Source: Paenibacillus shirakamiensis
GTDB taxonomy: Bacteria; Bacillota; Bacilli; Paenibacillales; Paenibacillaceae
DNA length: 64,000 bases
Direction of reading: 5' to 3'
Assembly: GCF_017874255.1 (NCBI RefSeq)
Contig: NZ_JAGGLD010000001.1
Location: 1,426,001 to 1,490,000 of the forward strand
Shown: positions 1 through 7,645 of the stretch, in pieces
Layout: every line of letters starts with the position of its first letter
How positions within the stretch are numbered: the first letter of the stretch is position 1
Made by a program: the position numbers and the translations under genes
Notes under the pieces: model-generated
The model's input: only the letters and a program-made list of their open reading frames with translations
The model's database searches: none
What the model was told of the DNA's origin: nothing

Positions 1-148
1 ACTTCTGCCTGAATGGCTGAAGTATACTCCGCAGTGTGTGTACGCTCTGCTATGTGAGAGGTAGATTGTGTTAGTACCGACGTAGATAATCCTACGGGAT
101 GACGATGAATAGCTTTATTCCCGAGACTTAGGGCGAATTGTGCAGCCC
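1..148 (-). other. out-of-frame continuation of the flavoprotein gene
   Basis: From position 148 down to the left edge the minus strand has an open frame of about 48 codons without a stop. Read as a continuation of the flavoprotein shifted by one base, it begins AAQFALSLGN, which resembles the helix that follows the GGG(S)HNAAWAM motif in related flavoproteins. The rest lies outside the window. I infer a one-base deletion, either a true mutation or a sequence error, in the GGGGAAGGG run. Confidence 0.55.
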
Positions 149-1282
149 TTCCCCTGCGAAGGAACCTGAGGACATAGCCCATGCAGCATTATGACTGCCC
201 CCGCCCGTAAAGCCACCGCAGATCAACTCCCGAGTAGCAGCGTCCCCAGCTGCGTACAGACCTGGAACTTCCGTTCCACATGAAGTATTGGTAATATGAA
301 TTCCGCCTGTGCCACGGACTGTTCCTTCTAATCTTAAAGTGATAGGAAACGCATCCGTGAATGGGTCGATGCCCATCCGATCAAAGGGAAGAAAAAAATT
401 GGTCTGTGCCACTCTCAGAAGAGGTCTTAGATCCTCTGAAGCCTTATCTAATCTCGCATATACTTGTCTACCTTCTTGTAGATGTCTTGCTATAACGGTA
501 CGTCCTTGCTTTGAACCAGCACCCTCGATCAGCGTTCCATCTTCAAAGTAGAAATTAGCGTAGCTATAATATGCTGTTTTCGTTACTGAGGAGAAGGTGG
601 GGCTAATAGCATACGCATTTGAAAATTCCATGCCAGATAAGCTGGCTCCCGCTTCTGCAGCGAATAAATATCCATCCCCAGTTAGCACGTTACACCCAAG
701 AGCATTGCTTAAGAATGCACAACCTCCCGTTGCAATTACTACTGCACCCGCCTGCACACTCCACAGCTCTCCCGTCTGAGTGCGAACGCCAGTGGCACCC
801 GCCACTCCATACTCATCCGCTAACAATTCAAGAGCCGGGCTATGATCCAAAATCTTCACGCCAGCTTTCTTGATAAGCTTACGCATTAATTTCATATATT
901 CCGGTCCTTGCAGTCCCCGTCGATGCGGCTGACCCTGTTCATTCACCGGAAAAGGATATCCAAGTATACTCAGCCTGTTCATATTCTCATAAGTCTGCTG
1001 CAGTACTCTATCCATCCACGAATGTTCCGCTAGCTCGCCACCTAATCTAAAGCGACTAGCTTTGGCCTCATCTCGAAATTCCTGATCCGGCTTCACATAC
1101 CATACTCCTGTACCTGAAGGAGCTGTGGCTCCGCTAGAGCCACAGTACCCTTTATCGACCAGAATCACCTTGGCTCCTTTAGCTGAAGCGGTCAGGGCTG
1201 CCCACGTACCCGCAGGTCCTCCCCCAATAATAAGTACATCGGCAGCTAAGTCTAAGGATCCTTTGTAAGCTAATGCGTGCAT
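128..1282 (-). CDS. FAD-dependent oxidoreductase, fumarate reductase/succinate dehydrogenase flavoprotein-like, frameshifted near its 3' end
   Basis: The N-terminus has a dinucleotide-binding fold (VLIIGGGPAGTWAALTASAK, residues about 16-35). The family's substrate-binding and FAD-capping region follows (about 185-225), and the C-terminal FAD segment reads VPGLYAAGDAATRE and GGFTGGGSHNAAWAM. This is the FAD_binding_2 family (AprA and FrdA relatives). The frame ends abruptly after GEGLHNSP. Moving one base in the GGGGAAGGG tract at 146-154 gives GEGAAQFALSLGN and stays open to the window edge, so the real protein is longer. It sits 26 bp after an ABC permease gene in the same direction, so the oxidoreductase probably acts on what the transporter imports. 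Substrate unknown. Family call is firm; function is not. Confidence 0.8.
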   Translation of the reverse strand: MHALAYKGSLDLAADVLIIGGGPAGTWAALTASAKGAKVILVDKGYCGSSGATAPSGTGVWYVKPDQEFRDEAKASRFRLGGELAEHSWMDRVLQQTYENMNRLSILGYPFPVNEQGQPHRRGLQGPEYMKLMRKLIKKAGVKILDHSPALELLADEYGVAGATGVRTQTGELWSVQAGAVVIATGGCAFLSNALGCNVLTGDGYLFAAEAGASLSGMEFSNAYAISPTFSSVTKTAYYSYANFYFEDGTLIEGAGSKQGRTVIARHLQEGRQVYARLDKASEDLRPLLRVAQTNFFLPFDRMGIDPFTDAFPITLRLEGTVRGTGGIHITNTSCGTEVPGLYAAGDAATRELICGGFTGGGSHNAAWAMSSGSFAGEGLHNSP

Positions 1283-1308
1283 ATGCCAGCTCCTTTTCTT
1301 TCATTCTT

Positions 1309-2196
1309 CTAACCCTTATAACTCTCTCGCCAAGCCAAGCATCTATGTTCAATGAAGCGGTATAAGAAGTCTATAACAACACCTACTATGGCAAATACAA
1401 CAATCCCTACAAAGATCACTTCCGTATTCGAATTTTGCTTTGCTTCATTAATAAGGAAACCGATACCCGACTGCGAACCAATAACCTCTGCAACGACTAG
1501 ACCGATCCATGCTACGGCAAGAGATAGCCGCAAACCTAACAAAATATTTGGCAAAGCAGCAGGTAATATCAATCTACGTAGTCTGTCAAAAGCTCCAAAT
1601 CCAAGTACACTACCGACTTCGAACAATTTAGGATCAAGCTGTCGAACTCCCATAAAAGCTTGAACATACATTGGGAAAAATGAGCCACTTAGTATGATGA
1701 CAACCTTCGAGGTTTCACTAAATCCGAACCATAAAATAATTAATGGAGCTATAGCAAGATGAGGAACTAGCCTAAGCACTTGAATACTGGGATCAAATAT
1801 ATACTCCAACTTGCGAAAAAGTCCGGTCAATATTCCACATAACAGACCAAGTGCCCCTCCAATTACAAATCCCAACATAGCTCTACCCATGCTAATTTCT
1901 AGGTGGCGGAGGAGTTCACCCGAACCTATTAGATTCGCAAAAGTGGAAGCAATGGATATAGGAGTGGGCAAAAATTCATCTGAGATCCAACCAAGATAAC
2001 CAGCAACTTGCCAAAGAACTAAAGTTAGAACTGGGATGATAGCTCCCACCCCTAAGTTATACAAAATTGATTTTGTTCGTCTTCTACTATGCTGTTGGTT
2101 CAGAGTAAAGTTGGGGGCTGGTTCGCTGACAAGGTTGTCATTTATCTCAGACTCTAGTCTGTCTGTTATAGTCACCAATTTTGCTGTATCATCCAT
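1309..2196 (-). CDS. ABC transporter permease, SsuC/TauC family (second permease)
   Basis: About 295 residues with six hydrophobic segments and the BPD_transp_1 EAA region (PAALPNILLGLRLSLAVAWIG), as in aliphatic sulfonate, taurine and nitrate importers. The longer open frame begins upstream inside the preceding gene. The ATG at 2196 is preferred because AAAGGAG lies about 10 bases before it, leaving a 17-bp gap to the upstream stop. It is closely similar in layout to the preceding permease, so the two probably form a heterodimeric channel. The ATPase and binding protein are not in the window and may lie beyond the left edge. Substrate cannot be read from the sequence; sulfonate-like or pyrimidine-precursor substrates are typical of the family. 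Confidence 0.85.
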   Translation of the reverse strand: MDDTAKLVTITDRLESEINDNLVSEPAPNFTLNQQHSRRRTKSILYNLGVGAIIPVLTLVLWQVAGYLGWISDEFLPTPISIASTFANLIGSGELLRHLEISMGRAMLGFVIGGALGLLCGILTGLFRKLEYIFDPSIQVLRLVPHLAIAPLIILWFGFSETSKVVIILSGSFFPMYVQAFMGVRQLDPKLFEVGSVLGFGAFDRLRRLILPAALPNILLGLRLSLAVAWIGLVVAEVIGSQSGIGFLINEAKQNSNTEVIFVGIVVFAIVGVVIDFLYRFIEHRCLAWRESYKG

Positions 2197-2213
2197 CCCT
2201 ATAGGTCTCCTTT

Positions 2214-3017
2214 CTATCTTGAGCGGGTACCTTTCCAACGCAGTAACCGATATTCTACCAGGCGGACAATCCAATCACTACTTAACCCTGCCCCTGCAAA
2301 CATTAAAATGCCGACAAAAACTACGGGCGTATCTCCGAACTGACGTGCGTCAGACATCATATACCCGATACCTGAGGTAGAAGCTATCAGCTCTGCAACG
2401 ACAAGTCCAAGCCAAGACAAACCTAAGGAAAGACGAACTCCAAGCATCATATGGGGAACCGCGGCAGGCAGGATGCACTTGGTTAGTTGCTTCTTACGTG
2501 TAAAACCAAGTACTCTTGTTACCTCAAACAATTTGTTATCCACATTGCGAATTCCATTGAACGTGTTGATATAGATAGGAAAAAAAGCAGTTTTTGCAAT
2601 AAGCAGGAGCTTAGATTCCTCACCTATACCGAACCACAATATAAATAATGGAATAACCGCCAAACTCGGAATCATTCGAATCATTTGCAATGTTGGATCG
2701 AGTAGCTTTTCTGTAGGACGATACATCCCCACTAATAATCCTAGCGCTAACCCAACACCTCCCCCTAGCAGAAACCCCAAGACAACTCTGATAAGACTTA
2801 TTCTGAATTGAATCCATAATTCTCCCGATAAAATAAGATCTAGAAAGGATTCTGCAATTACATAAGGTGTTGGGAATAACAGCTGTGAAATATATCCGCT
2901 TTGCACTAAGAGTTGCCAAGTAGTAATAAGTATGAATGGAAACAACATGCCTAGACCTATACGTGTAAGCAGACTGAATCCGTGTAGTGAATGTGCCGTT
3001 TGAATTTGCTCATTCAA
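2214..3017 (-). CDS. ABC transporter permease, SsuC/TauC family (first permease)
   Basis: First visible gene of the transporter-flavoprotein operon. It has a hydrophobic helix near residues 20-45 and the permease EAA motif (PAAVPHMMLGVRLSLGLSWLG). A longer frame extends to 3161 but its extra residues do not look like permease sequence. A TTG at 3017 preceded by AGAAGGGGG (7-8 bases) is the best start and gives a protein of normal length (267 aa). It shares the same architecture with the downstream permease, suggesting duplication. A terminator-like hairpin lies 160 bp upstream, so the operon promoter should lie between the two, or the hairpin acts as a leader attenuator. Confidence 0.82.
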   Translation of the reverse strand: MNEQIQTAHSLHGFSLLTRIGLGMLFPFILITTWQLLVQSGYISQLLFPTPYVIAESFLDLILSGELWIQFRISLIRVVLGFLLGGGVGLALGLLVGMYRPTEKLLDPTLQMIRMIPSLAVIPLFILWFGIGEESKLLLIAKTAFFPIYINTFNGIRNVDNKLFEVTRVLGFTRKKQLTKCILPAAVPHMMLGVRLSLGLSWLGLVVAELIASTSGIGYMMSDARQFGDTPVVFVGILMFAGAGLSSDWIVRLVEYRLLRWKGTRSR

Positions 3018-3345
3018 CGCTGTAACCCCCTTCTGTATATAAATGACAACACCAAAAAGACTCCCCATCCCTTTGACTGTAGGAAGCCTCCACCAGAATG
3101 GTCGACCTGTGTGACGAACTTGTAAATGTTGATCTGATGTTGCTAATTCAACATATAACATGGATAAGAAGACACAAAAAACAGAGGCATCACGGGAAAA
3201 TATATCCGTAACACCTCTGTTGATACAGTCGGTTCTTCTATTCCATTTATATTAATTAATTCTTACAATTCAAATAGGAATTATAGTTTTTAAATTAACA
3301 CCTATGCTTGCTTCTGTCAATAGCCTTTTAATGGTGAGTATTCTT
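3018..3345. other. intergenic leader with a terminator hairpin
   Basis: This 328-base stretch between the permease operon and the upstream unknown gene holds the hairpin at 3175-3220 described separately and about 160 bases of leader. I see no convincing SAM, T-box or other known riboswitch core, and no clear sigma-A promoter. Confidence 0.5.
3175..3220 (-). terminator. intrinsic terminator (or leader attenuator)
   Basis: On the minus strand ACAGAGG pairs with CCTCTGT around an inner ACGG/CCGT pairing, followed by six U. It lies 125 bases past the stop of the 3346-3924 gene and 160 bases before the permease start, so it could serve either as terminator or attenuator. Confidence 0.7.
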
Positions 3346-3924
3346 TTAAAATGGAATAAAGATATTTAGTCGCTGATTAAGCGCATGCCACTGATTATTC
3401 GTAAAAGCTCCTACTAATAGGTGCGGATCAATATCTGAATAAAAGAACCAGCGATGGCTCCCCTCTACCTTTAATATGTCTGAAAAAAATCTAAATACAC
3501 CCAAATCTACCCAATCATCATTCATATAAAAATCATATCTATAAGCTTTGCTGTTCACATTCAATGTCATCCATACCTTACCCTGCTCCTCATAGATATG
3601 TAACTGCTGCATTTCTAGGTCATTTTTGGTTAGATCTACAATTCTTTCTACTATAGAAATATAATCATTCGGATCATCTATACACTCTTGGTCAAAATAC
3701 CAAATATCCTGAGAAAGATATTCAAAACTGTTATTTTCTAAAACAAATTCACCTCCTAGGTCCATTAAAAGAAGAAGGTAGGGCAGTTTTTTGTATTCAA
3801 TTGAAGGAAGCATCGTAATTTGTGAGAGTTCGAATTTTTCTTTAAGTGTGATCCCGATACTTGCTAAATCTTTATACTGACAAGCTAAAGATGGTCTTCT
3901 TTTTGCTCTCAACCAACGGAACAT
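3346..3924 (-). CDS. hypothetical protein, 192 aa
   Basis: I do not recognise a family. The protein is soluble, acidic and aromatic-rich, with no signal peptide or membrane segment. It begins MFRWLRAKRRPSL and has a hydrophobic core around IEYKKLPYLLLLMDLGGEF. The start is well supported: AGGAGG lies 7 bases before the ATG at 3924. It is single, between a Zn peptidase gene and a transporter operon, with its own apparent terminator at 3175-3220. The general look (YRYDFYMNDDW, stand-alone small acidic protein) is reminiscent of immunity-like proteins of Firmicutes, but that is only an impression. Confidence 0.7.
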   Translation of the reverse strand: MFRWLRAKRRPSLACQYKDLASIGITLKEKFELSQITMLPSIEYKKLPYLLLLMDLGGEFVLENNSFEYLSQDIWYFDQECIDDPNDYISIVERIVDLTKNDLEMQQLHIYEEQGKVWMTLNVNSKAYRYDFYMNDDWVDLGVFRFFSDILKVEGSHRWFFYSDIDPHLLVGAFTNNQWHALNQRLNIFIPF

Positions 3925-3949
3925 GCTTACACCTCCTAGTGCAATTTAA

Positions 3950-3986
3950 AAGAAAAAGACAGCCCTCTTCATGAGGAACTGCCCTT
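3950..3986 (-). terminator. terminator after the Zn metallopeptidase gene
   Basis: Minus-strand hairpin formed by GGCAG and CTGTC with an imperfect inner stem (TCCTC/GAGG), followed by TTTTTCTTT. It lies 25 bases past the peptidase stop. Confidence 0.6.
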
Positions 3987-4010
3987 AAATGACGGAATTG
4001 CTTAGAAAAT

Positions 4011-4856
4011 TTACAAATTCGTAGCGTTAAACGTGTCTCCACCTTTAATCGTACCACTCTGGAATCCTTTGGAAAACCAATTCTTCCGCTGAGCAGATGT
4101 ACCATGCGTGAAACTCTCAGGAACTACGTAGCCCTGCGCTTGTTTTTGAATACTATCATCACCAACAGCACTTGCAGCCGTTAACGCTTCTTCTACATCA
4201 CCTGCTTCTAGCAAGTTCTTCCCTTGAACATGGTTCGCCCATACTCCAGCAAAGTAATCCGCTTGCAATTCAAATCGAACAGAATACTTGTTAAATTCCG
4301 TCTCGCTAAGCTTTTGACGCATGGACTGCATCTGATCTGAAATGCCTAGCAAGGTCTGCACATGGTGCCCTACTTCGTGAGCAACTACATAGGCCATCGC
4401 AAAATCACCTGGTGCTTTGAATCGGTTCTGAAGTTCTTTATAGAAACTTAAATCTATGTATAACTTACGGTCCCCCGAACAATAAAATGGCCCTACCGAT
4501 GAGGATGCGGTCCCACAGGCAGATTGTACACTTCCACTATACATTACTAGTGTTGGATCTTCATAAGTCAATCCATTGGATTTGAAGACGTCGGACCATA
4601 CATCTTCAGTATCGGCCAAGACAACTTTAACGAATTTAGAGAGCTCCTGATCCTCCGCTGTCTCTTGGTAGGACGAATCCGTACCCGAACCTGAATTCAG
4701 TATATTGTCTAATCCTCCTGCATTTCCGCCAAGCAAGGTATACAGCAGCAAAATAATAATCCCGCCGATGCCACCCCCGACTAACGTTTTGCCACCTCCA
4801 CCCATGCCTCTACGATCTTCCACATTTGAACTTTCTCTTCTACCCTTCCATTGCAT
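4011..4856 (-). CDS. neutral zinc metallopeptidase, YpfJ-like family
   Basis: 281 aa. A basic, Gly-rich N-terminus (MQWKGRRESSN...GMGGGGK) leads into one transmembrane helix (about residues 25-45, IGGIIILLLYTLLGG). The rest should be extracytoplasmic and carries the zincin motif HEVGHH in AYVVAHEVGHHVQTLLG, with a downstream Glu region (FELQADYFAGVWANH) typical of Pfam Zn_peptidase PF04228. The ATG at 4856 is preceded by GGGAGG at a good distance, so I prefer it to the upstream in-frame ATG. Single gene with its own terminator. The physiological substrate of this family is not known. Confidence 0.88.
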   Translation of the reverse strand: MQWKGRRESSNVEDRRGMGGGGKTLVGGGIGGIIILLLYTLLGGNAGGLDNILNSGSGTDSSYQETAEDQELSKFVKVVLADTEDVWSDVFKSNGLTYEDPTLVMYSGSVQSACGTASSSVGPFYCSGDRKLYIDLSFYKELQNRFKAPGDFAMAYVVAHEVGHHVQTLLGISDQMQSMRQKLSETEFNKYSVRFELQADYFAGVWANHVQGKNLLEAGDVEEALTAASAVGDDSIQKQAQGYVVPESFTHGTSAQRKNWFSKGFQSGTIKGGDTFNATNL

Positions 4857-5060
4857 CGTATTTCCTCCCGAACTTTTTGAATTCACGCTAATATTCATAT
4901 ACCCCAAAATATATGGAGTTCACGCACGAACATGCCATCAGATTTAGAAAGTTCAAAGAAAATAAGAAAATATAATGGATTTAGTCCTAAAAAATAGAAA
5001 TTATTCATGGGTAATCATGATACAATCAGAGGTAATCACACTTGAAAGGATGATCTATTC

Positions 5061-5474
5061 GTGGCAATAATTACACCTTATTTATTCTCGGAGGATTCCA
5101 GATCGCAAGCACAGTATTATGTTGATGGATTGGGCGGAGAGATTGTACAAGTGACAACAATGGGAGATGTATCCAAGGATGCCCCTAGTGAAATAAAAGA
5201 TAAGGTCATCAATTTAAATTTTATAGCCGCAGGTGTAACGTTCATGATCTCCGATTCTATATCGGAGCCTCTTAATCATGGTAATAGCTTGGAGCTAGCC
5301 CTAGAATTCGTTACGGAAGAAGAAGCAAGGCATGCTTTTGATCACCTTTCTGCCAACGGAATCGTGAATCAGGCTCTAGAGCCAGCATTCTGGGGTGGTT
5401 TATTTGGTAAGATTGTCGATAAATTTGGAGTCAGGTGGATGATTACAACGCAAGTACAAGGAACGAACTCTTAA
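5061..5474 (+). CDS. VOC (glyoxalase/PhnB-like) family protein
   Basis: 137 aa, GTG start with AAAGGA ten bases upstream. The sequence MAIITPYLFSEDSRSQAQYY, the central GVTFMISDS strand and the C-terminal FWGGLFGKIVDKFGVRWMI are the signature of PhnB-type VOC proteins (once annotated 3-demethylubiquinone-9 3-methyltransferase). These are single-domain metal-binding folds of unclear reaction. In spite of the name, PhnB-like proteins are not part of the phosphonate pathway, and the phn operon here is 42 kb away. A TACAAT hexamer about 40 bases upstream of the start could be its -10 box. Confidence 0.82.
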   Translation: MAIITPYLFSEDSRSQAQYYVDGLGGEIVQVTTMGDVSKDAPSEIKDKVINLNFIAAGVTFMISDSISEPLNHGNSLELALEFVTEEEARHAFDHLSANGIVNQALEPAFWGGLFGKIVDKFGVRWMITTQVQGTNS

Positions 5475-5475
5475 C

Positions 5476-5516
5476 TTAACATAACTTCATTAACTTCATT
5501 AACTTCATTTAACTTC
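5476..5516. repeat. short tandem repeat of the nonamer TTAACTTCA
   Basis: Just past the stop of the VOC gene the nonamer TTAACTTCA (with small variants) is repeated about four times. The same nonamer is repeated in frame inside the amidohydrolase gene near 32.97-33.0 kb. Confidence 0.75.
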
Positions 5517-5528
5517 ATGTAATCATGA

Positions 5529-5563
5529 ACAAAAACAGGGAGGCCGGCACCGGCTTCCCTGTT
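5529..5563 (-). terminator. bidirectional terminator hairpin
   Basis: AACAGGGAGGCCGG pairs with CCGGCTTCCCTGTT. The minus strand ends with TTTTTG, so it best serves the small membrane protein gene, but it is also well placed for the convergent VOC gene. Confidence 0.8.
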
Positions 5564-5596
5564 ACGTTTGGTACTACTAAGACAATCCATCTTAAA

Positions 5597-5806
5597 TTAT
5601 CCTTCTATATGTTCTTCATAAGTCTGTGTTTTTGATCTTCTATGTAACAATATAGCTGTAATAAGAGATAACTGTATGGAGAGAATGATGCCAATAATTA
5701 CTAACATCCCCCCATCCTGATTAATGGGCTGAATGCAAAGACCTAAGATGAAGAAAAGAATCACAGAACACACGATGGAGAGGAAGAATGTTCCACTAAT
5801 TTCCAT
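5597..5806 (-). CDS. small two-helix membrane protein, hypothetical
   Basis: 69 aa. Two hydrophobic stretches (about residues 6-26 and 33-56) with a short loop (IQPINQDGG) and a charged cytoplasmic-type tail (HRRSKTQTYEEHIEG). AAGGGG precedes the ATG by 8 bases, and a terminator follows. No family recognised. It lies between two unrelated single genes. Confidence 0.65.
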   Translation of the reverse strand: MEISGTFFLSIVCSVILFFILGLCIQPINQDGGMLVIIGIILSIQLSLITAILLHRRSKTQTYEEHIEG

Positions 5807-5891
5807 AATAAAACCCCTTATTAATAGTAAATTTTTCCCTAATAATACGATTATATCAATTAATAAATAGACTTCAATCTTTTCTTCACAT

Positions 5892-5928
5892 AAAAAAAGA
5901 ACCCAGCTCTTTAGCTAGATTCTTTTTT
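5892..5928 (-). terminator. terminator of the aldo/keto reductase gene
   Basis: AAGAA(CCC)AGCT pairs with AGCT(AGA)TTCTT. Both flanks carry A or T runs of six or more, so it can act on both strands; on the minus strand it lies 26 bases after the reductase stop. Confidence 0.75.
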
Positions 5929-5953
5929 CAACTCCTATCGATGTAGTTTGATT

Positions 5954-6925
5954 TTATAGGTTAGTCATTCTCATAGCAAATTCACCGTACCGATCCCCCT
6001 GCGTTCTGTGCCCAATTGCATTAATTTCTTCCAACTCCGAGGCGGATAACTTTAGATCTACTGCGTCTATGTTCGCTTGCAGATGTTCACGCTTCGTTGT
6101 CCCTGGAATAGGAACGATATCATTACCTTGCGCAAGGACCCACGCTAAAGCTAGCGTTGCCGCTTTCACACCCCGGTCTGCTGCCAACTTTTCTATTTTT
6201 GCTACTAAATCAAGGTTGGCTTGAAAATGTTCCCCTTTAAACCTAGGCAAATCTCTTCGGAAATCTGTGGGGGAGAAATCCTCATATTTTTTTATGTGTC
6301 CTGTAAGGAATCCCCGACCTAGCGGGCTATATGGCACGATCCCTATACCTAGTTCTCGGCACGCTTCGAACGTAGTATGCTCAATGTCTCGACTCCACAA
6401 GGAATATTCCGACTGCACAGCAGCAATTGGATGAACCTTATGCGCCTTTCGCAAAGTATCTCCAGACACTTCAGACAATCCCAAATGCCTAACTTTTCCC
6501 TGCTTCACTAATTCAGCCATAGCCCCTATCGTCTCTTCAATAGGAACGGATTCGTCTAACCGATGTAAATAATACAAATCAATATGGTCTACTCCCAGAC
6601 GTTGCAAACTTTCGTCAGCGCTTTGGATCACATAATCCCGAGAACCATTCACAGCAAGCGCCCCATCCCGGCGTACAAACCCGAATTTCGTCGCTAGTGT
6701 AACTTCATTACGATGATCTTTGAGCACTTTTGCCAAAAGTCTTTCGTTATGCCCACCCCCATAGACATTAGCTGTATCCCAAAAATTCACGCCATGTTCA
6801 AGCGCATAATACAAGGTTTTCAAAGATTCCGCTTCATCACGGGCACCATAGTAATCGGGCGACATGCCCATGCAGCCCAAGCCAATTGCAGATACTTCTA
6901 ACTCGCCTATTTTTCTTGTGTTCAT
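5954..6925 (-). CDS. aldo/keto reductase
   Basis: 323 aa, NADPH-dependent aldo/keto reductase fold. The catalytic tetrad is visible: Asp and Tyr in FWDTANVYGGGHNERLL, Lys in VTLATKFGF and His in DLYYLHRLD. The C-terminal cofactor region VPIPGTTKREHLQAN is typical of the YhdN/AKR11-13-like group. The start at 6925 (MNTRKIGELEVSAIGLG) follows AGGAGG; the longer frame to 6955 has no support. Single gene with its own terminator. Likely reduces aldehydes or ketones in detoxification; substrate not evident. Confidence 0.9.
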   Translation of the reverse strand: MNTRKIGELEVSAIGLGCMGMSPDYYGARDEAESLKTLYYALEHGVNFWDTANVYGGGHNERLLAKVLKDHRNEVTLATKFGFVRRDGALAVNGSRDYVIQSADESLQRLGVDHIDLYYLHRLDESVPIEETIGAMAELVKQGKVRHLGLSEVSGDTLRKAHKVHPIAAVQSEYSLWSRDIEHTTFEACRELGIGIVPYSPLGRGFLTGHIKKYEDFSPTDFRRDLPRFKGEHFQANLDLVAKIEKLAADRGVKAATLALAWVLAQGNDIVPIPGTTKREHLQANIDAVDLKLSASELEEINAIGHRTQGDRYGEFAMRMTNL

Positions 6926-7118
6926 ATGAGTAATTCCTCCTAAGCGTATATACAACTACATTGCTAGCATTATTATCAATAGTTTATCTCATATCAGAAT
7001 TTATAACCTTAATTAGCGGAGTAATTTATATTTCATAGATCATTGTAGATGGTATCTATATTTAATCCTTAGGTCGCAAAGTAATGGATAGCACAGCTTA
7101 AACTTCATTAAATAACCA

Positions 7119-7143
7119 CAAAAAAACCGCAAGGAACGCGGTT
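7119..7143 (-). terminator. intrinsic terminator
   Basis: AACCGC pairs with GCGGTT around a short loop, followed on the minus strand by seven U. It ends the 102-aa gene that stops at 7157. Confidence 0.85.
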
Positions 7144-7156
7144 CTTTGTGTGAATA

Positions 7157-7465
7157 TTATTCCACTCCATCAGCAAAATTCTTATTATACCCTTTTTCCC
7201 ATCTGTGTTCCAAATCGTTTGCTGTTTGTTCTAAATTGTCCAGCAGTTGATCTTTGAAATCTCGAATCGTTGTATAAAATACAACTTCCACTTCACGATT
7301 CGGTCTAACGCCTCCATCCGTAGCTTGAATATGAACCAGTTTTCGATGCTCTTCTTCGTAAGCTTGCAGGCTATCTAAAAGATGCTTAGTCTGTAAGAAT
7401 AAATCTAAGTGACGATCTTTCGTCAGGCGCTGCTCAAGCTCTTGAAGACGCTTATACGTAGGCAT
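7157..7465 (-). CDS. YlbF/YmcA-like helical hypothetical protein
   Basis: About 102 aa, predicted almost wholly helical and highly charged (YKRLQELEQRLTKDRHLDLF at the N-terminus, then LLDSLQAYEEEHRKLVHIQ). Start is uncertain: GGAGAGG lies 12 bases before the ATG at 7465 and 3 bases before one at 7474; the frame opens at 7489. No catalytic motif seen. The coiled-coil style recalls small Bacillus regulatory helical proteins, but this is only a resemblance, and I give no function. It has its own terminator. Confidence 0.6.
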   Translation of the reverse strand: MPTYKRLQELEQRLTKDRHLDLFLQTKHLLDSLQAYEEEHRKLVHIQATDGGVRPNREVEVVFYTTIRDFKDQLLDNLEQTANDLEHRWEKGYNKNFADGVE

Positions 7466-7595
7466 ATGTCTCATCTTCCTCTCCGTCATAGTTCAAATTA
7501 GAGTACAATCTAAATCTATATTTATCTTTTGTACCCCTTTACGGCTGCATAGTAACATCTTATGAAGTCTTCATCCCATATATTTATTTTTGTAT

Positions 7596-7638
7596 ACAAA
7601 GAGGACTACCTTCGTAATTTTGAAGGCAGTCCTCTTTG
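7596..7638 (-). terminator. long stem-loop after sdaAA
   Basis: ACAAAGAGGACT(A)CCTTC pairs with GAAGG(C)AGTCCTCTTTGT, an 18-bp arm with one mismatch. It begins 8 bases after the sdaAA stop. The U-tract is poor on the minus strand, so it may also protect the mRNA end. Confidence 0.7.
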
Positions 7639-7645
7639 TACAATT

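Noticed and set aside
3018..3175. SAM or T-box riboswitch before the permease operon
   Set aside because: No conserved core or T-box sequence was found; only the upstream hairpin.
5061..5474. PhnB-like gene as part of the phosphonate pathway
   Set aside because: PhnB-type VOC proteins are not needed for phosphonate use, and the phn operon is 42 kb away with a complete set of genes.
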